Positions 45,371-55,100 of a DNA stretch of 64,000 nucleotides are shown in pieces. Source of the stretch: Actinomycetota bacterium (lineage in GTDB: Bacteria > Actinomycetota > Geothermincolia > Fen-727 > Anoxymicrobiaceae); NCBI GenBank assembly GCA_018896525.1, contig JAHIMR010000048.1, positions 62,001-126,000 on the forward strand. The letters run 5' to 3'. The position numbers were made by a program, and so were the translations under genes. Position 1 is the first letter of the stretch. Each line of letters opens with the position of its first letter. The notes beneath the pieces were generated by a model. It did not search any database. It was not told the DNA's origin and was given only the letters and a program-made list of their open reading frames with translations.

Positions 45371-45442
45371 TCTCACGCCTCCCGCTTTCATTATAACAAC
45401 AACCCCACCCCCAGTTCGATATTTTCCCCCGGCGCAGGACTA

Positions 45443-45557
45443 TGCACGTCAGGGGCCTGGCCCCTTGGGTGCGTTTTGCACGGTAGGGGCCTGGCCCCAT
45501 GGGTGCGTTGTTCCCCGCCCTGCGCGCGAATGACAAAATGGTGCCTGGCACCATTTT
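45443..45557. repeat. 34-bp palindromic repeat array plus AAAAT-GGTG/CACC-ATTTT hairpin
   Basis: Two 34-bp units begin TGCACG at 45443 and 45477, each with GGGGCCTGGCCCC, linked by GTGC-GTTTT-GCAC. A separate perfect hairpin (45535-45557) has 9-bp arms AAAATGGTG/CACCATTTT around CCTGG. These belong to the same family as 22442-22565, 15532 and 27300. They lie upstream of the LytTR regulator and downstream of the DUF6159 gene. Confidence 0.8.
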
Positions 45558-45610
45558 CTCATCAGGGGGCGTAGCCGATGCCGTGCGCTACCTGCCTCTC
45601 GAGCCGGCTT

Positions 45611-46456
45611 CTACCTGAAGAACCGCCGGGTCTTCTGGCTGAACGCCCCCTGTATCACGTTGGGGCTGAACACCCGGGGGACCTGCCCGGTGACCGCGAA
45701 GTCGTAAAGGGCGGTGGCGAAGACACCGTTCAAGGCGGCCGCGATTACCGCCAGGACCACCCAGTAGATTATCACCAGGCCGACGACGGGGATTATGACC
45801 ACAGCGGTCTTGGTCAGGGCGGCGAGTACTATCGGGATAATCCCGACCAGCCCCAGGAGAAAGAAGATCAGCCCAACGGAGAAGCGCAGGACCATGTTCT
45901 CCCCCCAGGTCTTCCTGAATATGGACGTCGACCTCTTGATGGAGTCAATCGCGCCAAGGCCCTCGAAGATAATGACCGGGATCACGAAGAACGTTATCAG
46001 GTTCCAGGCGATCCCTATTATCCCCGCGACGATGCTGCCGAGTATCCCTGCCCTCTCGCGGATCATCCTCAACACCAGCCCCACCGAAGCGTTTATCGCC
46101 GACCAGGCGAATATCTTTCCGATGTTTCCGTAGGCGCAATCTATGCCGTCTCTGAACGTCGGCTCCCCGCCGCGGAACCGTATCTGAACGCAGGCGATCA
46201 ACGCGGTATTGAAGAAGATGACCACGAACGAGGCCGCGAAGTAGTAGATGAAGAAGAAGACGTAAAAGACATAGGTGTTGTCGGTGTTGCCGGCGACCAG
46301 GCCGCTCAAGAAAGCGGCCGGTACCATGAGTAGCGCGAACAGGATTATCGTCGCGATCCCGGAGATGATTGGGAACACCACCAGGTGCTTGTCCGTCTTC
46401 AGGACCTCGAAGCTCTCCTTCGTCAGTTGCCAGCTACGTGAGAATGTCCCCTGCAT
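45611..46456 (-). CDS. DUF6159-like integral membrane protein
   Basis: 281 residues with about six membrane segments. The N-terminus MQGTFSRSWQLTKESFEVLKTDKHLVVFPIISGI fits the DUF6159 family (SW-x-L-x-K-x-S...L-x3-P). The central cytoplasmic stretch FRGGEPTFRDGIDCAYGN and GAIDSIKRSTSIFRKTWGEN are conserved-looking. Function unknown. ATG 46456 follows AAGGAG with six-base spacing. Confidence 0.78.
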   Translation of the reverse strand: MQGTFSRSWQLTKESFEVLKTDKHLVVFPIISGIATIILFALLMVPAAFLSGLVAGNTDNTYVFYVFFFIYYFAASFVVIFFNTALIACVQIRFRGGEPTFRDGIDCAYGNIGKIFAWSAINASVGLVLRMIRERAGILGSIVAGIIGIAWNLITFFVIPVIIFEGLGAIDSIKRSTSIFRKTWGENMVLRFSVGLIFFLLGLVGIIPIVLAALTKTAVVIIPVVGLVIIYWVVLAVIAAALNGVFATALYDFAVTGQVPRVFSPNVIQGAFSQKTRRFFR

Positions 46457-46570
46457 GGTAAACTCCTTGCCGTTCGAGTACCCGGGTTCTCCACATCTAA
46501 TTATCGGCACCCGCCGCATATAACGCAAGGCAACCCGTGTTTCAAGCCGTCGTTATGCTTGGTACTGCTC

Positions 46571-46620
46571 CTCAAGCCGCCTTCCAGGCGGCATCCGGCG
46601 GATGAAGATGCCGGCGCTAC
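46571..46620. repeat. GCCGGC-family palindromes
   Basis: GCCGCCTTCCAGGCGGC followed by a partial GATGAAGATGCCGGCGCTAC. Same modules as at 19745 and 44152. The region 46457-47032 otherwise holds only this repeat and the miniature element; no gene is seen. Confidence 0.65.
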
Positions 46621-46822
46621 GATTGAGAGCTGCTCGGTTTCGGGCGCTACCGGTCTTTCTTGCGTACAGCAACCGCCGCGTGGATTTCATCTACGACAGG
46701 AGGGAAATAACCGGGTCGTCTCGGGGGAGAACGGTAATCTTGTGAGGAAACCGGACTCCGGGAGCATCCGGCGGACGGGGTCGGCGCCTTGATGGTACTC
46801 TTATCTACGGTCAAGAAAGGGA

Positions 46823-46986
46823 AGTGCCCCGTTCCATGGATACGGTTAAGCACCGAGAGCGTCGAAGCGCCGCTCCGGCAAGGCGCGCGACTCATGCGTA
46901 CTCCTGTAGTACGCTTGGGGAGCGGAACGTAGCCGGTGTGGATGCAGCGGCGTTCGAATGCCAGCGTATTTATGGAGCGGGGTACT
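46823..46986. mobile_element. intact ~164-bp miniature inverted-repeat element
   Basis: Ends AGTGCCCCGTTCCATGG and, inward from the right, AGTACCCCGCTCCATAA. Its reverse complement matches 19114-19277 with about 90% identity over the same 164 bp, including the central CGTACTACAGGAGTACG hairpin. It lies 46 bp upstream of the gene at 47033 and could influence its transcription. Confidence 0.8.
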
Positions 46987-47032
46987 AAAGGGCCTGGGCG
47001 CTCGGGCCCGGAGTATAGACAGGCTGAAGTAG

Positions 47033-48298
47033 TTGGATTACTGGTACCGCCACAGCAAGAGGATAACCGCCGCGTTATGGCTTGCAGGCATTCTCTTTAT
47101 CTCCGGGGTCACGGCGACCGTGTCCTGGATTGTATTGAGCGCACTCTCGAGAGCGCCCGACAGTTCCCAGGCGTTCGGGCTCATCGTGTTCCTGCTGATA
47201 CCGGTCTACTACCTGCTTTTCATATTCCTGTACTCCTTCAAGGGAATCATCTCCAGCCGCATCAAGAGGTTTCGGCTGGAAAGGGACCTGGCGAAGGTCC
47301 CCGAGGGCGCACATCCCCGGTCGAAAGCGAAGCCGGCGTGGGACCTGCTTCCATTGAGGGCCGGCCCGCCCGGAACCCCGAGCGGTATTCCAATCTCCAC
47401 CATCTACGGAGCGTCACTCGCACCGGAGACAAACGAAAACTGGGACAAGCTGGCCTGCGCCAACGCCAATGCCCGGCTCGCCACCGGATCCTCGTTCGAC
47501 ATCCTGGTGCTGTTCAAGGGGGCCGAGTTCAACTTCTTTTCGGGAGAGCTACCCGGGATCGGCTCCTGGTTCGCGGCCCCACTGGCGCTGGTTGACGGTC
47601 TGGAAGAAGAGGAGTTGCTTGTGGCTCTCCTCCACGAACTGTTTCACCGGGAAACAGGCGAGCTGAAGGCAAGACGCCTCGCGTCAAAGATGGAGGGGTT
47701 CGGGCGGCTGGCAACCGTCTTCGTCCTGATGTACTTCGCCATCGCGTTGTTTGCGACGAAAGCGACCGTGGGGAGCACACAGGTCTCTCCGCTGCCATTT
47801 GTGATGATACTCTGCGCACTGTGGGTCTCTCTCCGGTTATTCTGCGCCTGGACATCCTTTCAGGTTTCCCCCCGGGCCCTGTTCATCGCCGCCGACAGGC
47901 ACGCCCTGGAGACCATCTACAGCCCGGTGGTGGTAGCCGGGACGATCAAGGCATCACTCCTCTACAGCAAGAACCACGCCACCAAGTTCGGCTTCTGGTC
48001 GCCGTTCTGGTATCAACTCTCGCGGTTCATGTTCGTACCGGTAAGGAAACGGAAGAAGGAGGCCGAGAGCCTGGCCGAACGTGTCAGGGCCCTTCGCCCG
48101 GTTTCCCCCGGCGGTGAATGCGATGTCTCGCGCGAGGTGTCAGCGATGAACCGGCAGGTGGGGGCGATTGCCGCCGATGTTGAGGCAATCTACGAGGAAC
48201 TCCTGGACTCCAGGCCCCTGGCGCCAAGGGTCTACTGGGTGATCAGTTACTCGCTGACAATCGCTATGTTAATAATCGTCTGGATAGTCTCAGGGTAA
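47033..48298 (+). CDS. membrane-bound metalloprotease, M48-like HExxH
   Basis: 421 residues. Two N-terminal spans (about 12-35 and 47-70), a catalytic region with HELFH (His201, Glu202, His205) in LLVALLHELFHRETGELKAR, two further hydrophobic segments (about 226-280) and a C-terminal span. The layout resembles M48/HtpX or BlaR-type membrane proteases; the third zinc ligand is probably an Asp or Glu near ADRHALE (about 288). The start TTG 47033 has only a weak ribosome site. Substrate unknown. Confidence 0.72.
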   Translation: MDYWYRHSKRITAALWLAGILFISGVTATVSWIVLSALSRAPDSSQAFGLIVFLLIPVYYLLFIFLYSFKGIISSRIKRFRLERDLAKVPEGAHPRSKAKPAWDLLPLRAGPPGTPSGIPISTIYGASLAPETNENWDKLACANANARLATGSSFDILVLFKGAEFNFFSGELPGIGSWFAAPLALVDGLEEEELLVALLHELFHRETGELKARRLASKMEGFGRLATVFVLMYFAIALFATKATVGSTQVSPLPFVMILCALWVSLRLFCAWTSFQVSPRALFIAADRHALETIYSPVVVAGTIKASLLYSKNHATKFGFWSPFWYQLSRFMFVPVRKRKKEAESLAERVRALRPVSPGGECDVSREVSAMNRQVGAIAADVEAIYEELLDSRPLAPRVYWVISYSLTIAMLIIVWIVSG

Positions 48299-49075
48299 CT
48301 CATCACGGAGGAGGCGGTAGAACTCGTCTCTCGCGGCTCTTTCAATCCATGGCTGATGGCCACATTTCTCCAGCAGGATAAACCTGAAATCACTCAACAC
48401 GTGCGAAAGCGGGACCTCGACTCCCTCGAAAGGATGAGGATCGTACTCACCGTGAATCGCGACTACGGGACATTCGATCTTCTTCCCGAGCTCCAGTAGC
48501 CCCCCGCTGTTTCTCAGCTCCGCGGCCTGTCTCCACACACCTTGAAATACATCGGGCTGACATTGAAGCATCTTGTTTTCATAAGGCAGCGGGTCGTACG
48601 AGTCAGCTCTCGAAATCAGCTCTCCAAGCCGGGACATCTCCGTGCTCCCACCACCAGCGGTGTCACCCAGGGCCTCCATCAAGGTGAGGACCTCCGCCCT
48701 TTCCTCCTTACCAAGGCGGGCCAGCCGGGTTTCCGTGATCCTTCCCGCGTACTTCGCCTCGAGTGGTCCACTGCCTATGAGTATGAGTCTCTTCACCAGC
48801 GCGGGATATCCGGCGGTAAGAATAATGCTGAGCCATGCCCCCCACGACCAGCCGATCAACGTGACGGGGGAGTCCCCTTTCTCTTCCAGGACGTCACGCA
48901 ACTCCCGTACCTGCCCATCAAGTGATGCCGCCGTTTGGAGCGGCTCCAGCACGCCGCAGGTGGAGGAGAGTTCCCTGGCCACAGGCGCCATCTCCCCGGG
49001 CGCGCCGGGGCCGCCGTGAATGACCGCTACGCTGAAAGGCGGGCTTCCGTATTTCCTCAGGTTTCTCATGCTCAT
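48290..49075 (-). CDS. alpha/beta hydrolase
   Basis: About 261 residues. Oxyanion-hole motif VIHGGPGAPGE near the start, nucleophile elbow GWSWGAW, acid HGEYDPHP and final His in EKCGHQPWIE. The HGGPG motif places it near proline iminopeptidases and related hydrolases, without a clear substrate. The start is uncertain (49075, 49069 or an upstream TTG at 49156). It overlaps the 3' end of the protease gene by 9 bp, tail to tail. Confidence 0.83.
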   Translation of the reverse strand: MSMRNLRKYGSPPFSVAVIHGGPGAPGEMAPVARELSSTCGVLEPLQTAASLDGQVRELRDVLEEKGDSPVTLIGWSWGAWLSIILTAGYPALVKRLILIGSGPLEAKYAGRITETRLARLGKEERAEVLTLMEALGDTAGGGSTEMSRLGELISRADSYDPLPYENKMLQCQPDVFQGVWRQAAELRNSGGLLELGKKIECPVVAIHGEYDPHPFEGVEVPLSHVLSDFRFILLEKCGHQPWIERAARDEFYRLLRDELP

Positions 49076-49288
49076 ACTCGCGTCTCGCCTATTGATGACC
49101 GCCTCATTGTACACGGCAATGCGGTCAACCATCTTCCAGCTCGGGCTCTCAAGCAAACATCAGTAAGGCGCTCCAGGGCAGACTGGATTCAACGCCAGGA
49201 AGACGAACCCGGTTCAATTGGTGGTAATATACGACTATTGAGATACGGGTATCATTAGTGGATATGCGAGTCGAAGGAGGGTATACAG

Positions 49289-49927
49289 ATGAGTAACGTA
49301 CCGGAGATCAAGCGGCGCCTGGATCGGCTTACTCAGCTCGGCAAGAAGATGCGGGAGCAGTTCGCCAGGTTGAGCGGTCCCGATGGTGAGGAGATGAAGA
49401 AGAAGGCCAGGAAAGAGGGCACCCGCCTTGGCATAGGCGTGGGCGTCTCGTTCTTTGGCCTGATGATCGCGGCGGTAGCTTCCGTCTATATACTGGCGGT
49501 CATCATACTGCTTGTGAACATATCAGTGGACAGACTGTGGCTGTCCTCCCTCATCGTTGTCGGAGGTTTCCTCTTGATCGGCGGCGTGATTATCGCCATT
49601 GGGGCCGGCCTGGCCCATTCCTCCGCGAAGGAGCTGTCCAGTGCGACGGGGGACATTACTGAGCAAATGAAACAGACCGGAAAGGAGATCAAGACCGAAG
49701 CGGAGGAGCTCCAGGAGCTTGCCAGGGCGGAGGCGGAGGAACAACAGCGGCAAATGAAGGAGCTCATTGAGAAGGCGAAGTCGGCCGCCCCGGTTGCCGC
49801 CCCGGTTGCCGCCGGAGTCTACCTGGGATTCAGGTTTGTAAAACGAAGGATAAGGTCACGCAGAGAGAAGCGGAGAATCCTGCGGGTAGTCGAGTTGTAC
49901 GAAGAGAAAAGAACCCGGGAGCAGTAG
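49289..49927 (+). CDS. phage-holin-superfamily-like membrane protein
   Basis: 212 residues. A basic helical N-terminus, two membrane spans (about 50-80 and 86-112), then a long coiled-coil-like acidic and Gln-rich helix (SSATGDITEQMKQTGKEIKTEAEELQ) and a very basic tail (RFVKRRIRSRREKRR). The two-span core resembles the putative actinobacterial holin/YqjE family (PF07332). That name does not imply a phage origin. ATG follows GAAGGAGGG. Confidence 0.6.
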   Translation: MSNVPEIKRRLDRLTQLGKKMREQFARLSGPDGEEMKKKARKEGTRLGIGVGVSFFGLMIAAVASVYILAVIILLVNISVDRLWLSSLIVVGGFLLIGGVIIAIGAGLAHSSAKELSSATGDITEQMKQTGKEIKTEAEELQELARAEAEEQQRQMKELIEKAKSAAPVAAPVAAGVYLGFRFVKRRIRSRREKRRILRVVELYEEKRTREQ

Positions 49928-49983
49928 CGGGGATCCTATAACGTCCTCTCCACAGGCGATTAGAGTCTACGCGCGGCCTGCGG

Positions 49984-50757
49984 TCAAACCCGGTCGTTGG
50001 CGATATCGAAGGGCTTCTCACCGATCAGGAAACGCTCGTCTTCTTCCCCGTTGTAAAGCTTTATCACCACGCGCCTGATCTTGCCGCTTATCTGGCTGAT
50101 AACCGCCCGGTCTATCTCCTGGTCGTAGTACCCGGAGAGGTCGATCGGGCACCCTATTCGGACCCTGATCCGCCGGTAGTATATCCACTGAACTCCTTCC
50201 TGGAACTGGGGGTGGTCAAAGAATATCTTCACCAGTTTGGGAGGGACCCTGGGGAGATTCCTCTCGCCCAGGCCGATTACCGCAAACGGGATCAGCGGCA
50301 CCCTGGCGTTGAGGGCCACCCTTGCGAACCCCGTACGGAACGTCTGTATCTTGGAAACGCTGTGGGGCTTCGCCATAGTGTGGACACCTTCCGGGAATAT
50401 CCCCACCAGGTCCCCGTCCTCGAGGGACCCGGTCAGGTTGTCCAGGTCCTTCCTGCCCTGCTTTCCCCCGAACACGTCAATGGGCTTTGTTCCCACGGAC
50501 CCGGCGAAAGCCCGCATCACCGGTATCTTGAATATGAACGAAGCGGCTCCCCAGACAATAGGCCTCTCCACCGCGTAGGAGATAGACAGGGGATCGAGGA
50601 AAGGGTTGCGGTGGTTACCCACAAGAAGGGCGGCGCCTTCGGCCGGCACGTTTTCGGTGCCCTCGGCCCTGATCCGCATGATCGTGCCTAACACGGGGCC
50701 CAGGGCCATTCTAAGTGTGTAATAACAGAGCAGTTGGTTCACGTTCAATACTCTCAC
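49984..50757 (-). CDS. PlsC-type 1-acyl-glycerol-3-phosphate acyltransferase
   Basis: 257 residues, membrane-associated. Motif I reads NHRNPFLDP: the spacing from His49 to Asp55 is five residues, one more than the usual H-x4-D. Motifs GTKPID, FPEGVHT and the C-terminal VIRG-like segment are present. It should add the second acyl chain in phospholipid synthesis. ATG at 50757; it diverges from the truncated SDR. Confidence 0.86.
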   Translation of the reverse strand: MRVLNVNQLLCYYTLRMALGPVLGTIMRIRAEGTENVPAEGAALLVGNHRNPFLDPLSISYAVERPIVWGAASFIFKIPVMRAFAGSVGTKPIDVFGGKQGRKDLDNLTGSLEDGDLVGIFPEGVHTMAKPHSVSKIQTFRTGFARVALNARVPLIPFAVIGLGERNLPRVPPKLVKIFFDHPQFQEGVQWIYYRRIRVRIGCPIDLSGYYDQEIDRAVISQISGKIRRVVIKLYNGEEDERFLIGEKPFDIANDRV

Positions 50758-50857
50758 CTCTTGCGTTTGCGAATCCTGCGGGAAACTGTTCTCGATTGGT
50801 TAACATAATAACGTATTCCTGCGTTTCGCTTCTTCCGGTAACAGTCTATGGCGCGAG

Positions 50858-51472
50858 ATGGCATTGGACCTCGAAAGTGATCTCGGCGGAGTGGACGTCC
50901 TGGTGAATGTCGCGTGCGTAGCGGTGGTGGGCGAGATGGTGGACACCACTGTTGAGGACTGGGAGTGGGTCATAGGGGTCAACCTCTGGGGGCCGATCAA
51001 CACGATCAGCGCGCTTCTGCCGGGCATGCTCGAGCGGGAGAACGGCTATATACTGAACGTGGCGTCCCTGGGCGGGCTGGTAAGCCACGGCCTGCTCCTC
51101 GCTTACTGCACCACCAAGTTCGGCCTGGTGGGTCTTTCCGAGGCGCTCTACCAGCAGGTCAGAGAGCATAACGTCCACGTGACCGCTTTCTGCCCGGGCA
51201 TCATCAGGACCCCGATAGCGGAACACATGAAACTGCGCGGCTACTCGTCCGACAAGGTGAACCGTTCCGTCTCGATCCTCATGAAATCCCCTATTACGAT
51301 GTCCGCGGACAGGACCGGCGATTTGATAGTCCGCGCGGTGAAGAAGCAACAACCTCTCGTGGTGACGACCGTTACAGGGAAGCTCCTGGCGGCGCTGCAC
51401 CGGCTCTCACCCGGGCTGGTCAGGTTCCTTCTGACGAAGGCGCATAAACTGGATAACGCCACCCTCCGTTGA
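50858..51472 (+). pseudogene. short-chain dehydrogenase/reductase, N-terminally truncated
   Basis: 204 residues beginning inside the fold: DVLVNVACVAVVGEM corresponds to the usual VNNAG strand, then NVASLGG (catalytic Ser) and the YCTTK (Tyr/Lys) motif. The N-terminal nucleotide-binding TGxxxGxG segment is absent and is not found in any frame in the 100 bp upstream, where the PlsC promoter lies. Without it NAD(P) binding should fail. The remainder is uninterrupted, so loss may be recent, or the short protein may have another role. Confidence 0.65.
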
Positions 51473-51531
51473 CGCTCCCCAAGCCGCCGCTTGCCTTTGT
51501 AACAGGCCCCTCATGCTGGCATAATGACTCC

Positions 51532-51942
51532 ATGGCCCTGTATCTCTCTCAGGAATGGCTGAACGAGGCGCGGGAAGCCCTGGACGGCAGTGAGGTGTTC
51601 GTCAAGGCGGCGCGGGGGACCCTGACCGCCACCTTCCAGCATCACATAACCGATGTGCCCGCCGGTGCCGGCGGAGAAGACATCGCCTTCTGGTCAGAAT
51701 TCCAGCAGGGGCGATGCGTGGACGTCCGGCTTGGCGAGCTTTCCTCCCCCGATGTCACCCTCACCGCCCCTTACTCCCTGTGGAAGAGGTTCCACGCCGG
51801 GGAAGTGGGACTTGCCGGTGCTCTATTGAGCCTGGACCTCGAGGTGAAGACCCGGCTATCCACCGCTCTGTCCCTGACCCGCTACTGGCGGCTTTACGGG
51901 ATGAACAGGATACTGTCCACCGTTCCCACCAGGTACGATTGA
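51532..51942 (+). CDS. SCP-2 sterol-transfer-like protein
   Basis: 136 residues. EWLNEAREAL at the start, a central beta-sheet segment (DVTLTAPYSLWKRFHAGEVG) and the C-terminal hydrophobic helix resemble SCP2-like lipid-binding domains. ATG 51532 is favoured; CATAAT at 51520-51525 ends only six bases before it and TTGTAA lies 16 bp further up, so the mRNA may be leaderless. It follows the truncated SDR by 59 bp. Confidence 0.65.
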   Translation: MALYLSQEWLNEAREALDGSEVFVKAARGTLTATFQHHITDVPAGAGGEDIAFWSEFQQGRCVDVRLGELSSPDVTLTAPYSLWKRFHAGEVGLAGALLSLDLEVKTRLSTALSLTRYWRLYGMNRILSTVPTRYD

Positions 51943-52108
51943 GACCGGTCAGCATATCGCGCCGTAATCATCTCAACAGGCCGGTGGGTTCGAGCCTGGC
52001 CGCGAGCGTGTTCGCGGCTTCCGTGCTTATCACGATGAGGCAATCCGGCTGCGCGCTTCTTATCCTGAGTTTGACCTCGATGATACTTCTGTTCTCTCGC
52101 AGGCGGAG

Positions 52109-55100
52109 CTATTTCAACCCCTTGAGTTCCTGTATCAACGCCGCGCCTTTCTCCAGCAGAAGGTCCCTGTTGGTCTCGAGCAGTATGCCCGTGATGATAA
52201 CCAGGGAACCAACCAGCATCGCGTAGATCGACCAGTGCAGGCTGGTGACCGGGGACCAGAGCCGCACCAGGCCGTCTATCACAATGAAGGTGAGACCGGC
52301 GCCCAGGAACACCCTGCGACGCTGCCAGACGCCGACCACCAGCGCGGCAACGCTCTCGGCAAGAAGGACCGTGGCGTGAAACCCACCCAGTTCCCCGATA
52401 GATGGGATGAGCGAGGATAGCGCCAGTGTGGTGAAGCCCACCAGGTGCAGGAGGCGCACCGCCCGCCTGCTGTAACCACGGCTCTCACAGTAGTATCCCA
52501 GCGCGATCAGGTATATTCCCATTGGCAGGAAGTAGAGATGCGGGCTCGAGATATTACCGTTTCTCATGATCAGTATGTATCCGGCGAAGAAGTGGGCGAA
52601 GGATACGTGGCCCATGGAGCGGTAGTCCTTGATTATTCCTACGCAGGCGTAGATGGACCCGGCCGTGAACAGGGTCGCGATGGTGAAGATGTCGCCGTCG
52701 CCGTTCATACTCAGGCCGACCAGAACGCAACCCGTGCCCAGGGCGGTCATGCCCACGCAGAACTGCAGGAATATTTCCGAGACGCGCTCTCTTGCCCCGA
52801 CCAGCAACCAGCCAATCGCCAGGTAGACCACGGCGGGCCCCATCAAGAGCAGTCCGGCCAGTGAGAGTTCTACGGGGGGCCTTATCACCGCAAGTATGTA
52901 GACGGTCTCCACTACGGACATGGTGAGCGGCAGGTAGGCCAGTTGCTCCTCGCCATAGACGAATACTGAGGCGGCCCCTACCGCCAGCGCCGCGCTCATG
53001 CTCACTATCGCCTGGAAGTGCAGGCCCAGCGCTACCGGTTGCGCGATGGAAGCCACGAACAGGGGGATACCGAACACCCAGCCGACGGCCGCGAACCGGT
53101 CGTGGTTGCGCGTGTAGTGGATAAAGGACGTCACGGAGATAACGACCGCGGGCGCGACGAGCCAGTACGCCATGTAGGTGGACGACACGTTCAACAGCGC
53201 CCCCAGGCCGAGCCAGGCCAGCACCGCGAAGATGTATCCCGCCGCGCCCTGGACCACGTCCTCGAAGTACTCGGAGCCGACGAAGGCGAGGACGGCCATT
53301 ACCGCCAGGGAACCGCACTGCCATGCGAGGGCCCCGTCAGGGACAGGAAGCCTGGTGGCGCCCGCGAAGCACATGAACGAACATGCCGATATCGCCGCAT
53401 ATACGCCCAGCGCTATTCGATAGTAGAGGCGGTCCCACGACTGGAGATCGAACGTGATGAACGACAGGGCCAGGACGGCAACGCATATCACGTTGGCGTA
53501 GTAACCCCCCCAGACCGGGTTGATCAGCGAGCAGGCCACCGCGGTGAAGCCTATCACCGGCGCCCCGTATTGCATTGGGCGCTCCAACCACTCCGGCAGG
53601 CGGTCGGCCAGGGCCGAGCCGGCGGCCAGGGCCGAGCCCAGGCCGGCCAGGGAAACGGCGGCTACTGTCAGGCCGCCGCTGTATGCGTACGAGACGTATC
53701 CAATCGCGAGCGCCAGGTGGCCCAGTGAAGTGTAGGCCAGCAGTTCGGGTAGTAGTTCCTTCCACCCCTCCGCTTGATACCGGCCGGCCAGGCCGGCCGA
53801 GACCGCGCAGATGGCCGACACGGCAAACAGGTAGAGATACACACTGTAACCCAGCCCCCAGACGACGAACGCCGCCTGGCATATCAACCCCGCCACCATG
53901 AATACCGCGCCCGACACCAGCATCGGGATCGCGAACTCGTCCCTTTCCCGCGACATCGCGAGAACCGTGCCTCCAATCAGCAGGAGAGCTGCGATCGGGA
54001 TCAGGAACAGGGGGTTGTTCACCTCCAGCCCCTTCCCGGGGAGGACCATGTCTATCACCACCGTTCCCGACATGAACGCGGAGAGGATGGCGGGGTAGAG
54101 GAACTCACCCCGGTTCCAGAGAGCGGTCTCGGCGGCGAACACAGCCAGGAACGCCCCGAATGTAATCGCGACCGCGGCGGTCGCGCCCAGTGAGAGGTAG
54201 TAAAACTGCGACGCGAAAGAGAGCGCGGAAACCCCGAAGAAGGCGATAAAAAGCGGCAGCGAGAGGTCATCGTATCCGGCACGCTCAAGCAGGTGGCCCG
54301 CGACCGCGAACAGTACCGCCAGGGGAACGAAAAGCATCCCGTAGTTGACGCCTCCACCGGAGAGCTCCGTTACCCAGTTCCAGGCGGATGCCCCGTGGGC
54401 CTGGACCGCGAAAGCAATGGTCGCGGTGGCGCAGGCGGCATAGAGCCAGTGAGGTCTCCTGGAGCGCAGGGCCGCGACCAGCAGATAAATGGTTGTCGCC
54501 AGGGCGGTTACGCCAAGCGAGAGATAGGCATGGCCGTACAGTGTCAGGCCGGGGATGATGTCCTTCGATATCACCGGCAGGTAGAATACCGATGCCGCCG
54601 CGGTGCTTACGCCGGCCACAGTGAAGGCGGGAACGTACGCGGTCAGGGCCCATTCCCTGCCTGATGTCCGCTCGAGCACCAGCCCCAGGAGCAGGAGCGA
54701 GCCAGCGACCAGCGTCGCCTCGACCAGGCACCACAACGGTGGGCCGTCCACCCGGAAGCCCAGGAAGATCAGCGAAGCGTAGACCACCGCCGACGACGCC
54801 ACATACCCGAGGTACCTCTTCTTCTCCAACAGCGCCTCCGCCCACAGCAGCAGGGCGATCACCAACCCCGAGATGAACGATGCCCACATCTCGGCGGTGG
54901 TTGCCGTCTCCCAAACTTGAGGCAGCTTCCATAAGAGGTCCTTCATGGCAAGCGTCGCGAGAATACCCAGCATCGCTGCAACGCCGGCGTTGGTGAACGG
55001 CCTGGAGTCATGCTCCCCGATGAGCACGGAATCCACGTATCCGATGAGCAGCAGCGCTCCGGCCGCCAGTGTCAGGCCCGGCGCCGCCATGTACCAGTTG

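Noticed and set aside
46936-47595. Open frame starting in the miniature element
   Set aside because: It runs in another frame through the protease gene, with no ribosome site or recognisable domain.
49289-49927. Prophage remnant based on the holin-like gene
   Set aside because: No other phage gene, integrase or att site is nearby; this family is chromosomal in actinobacteria.
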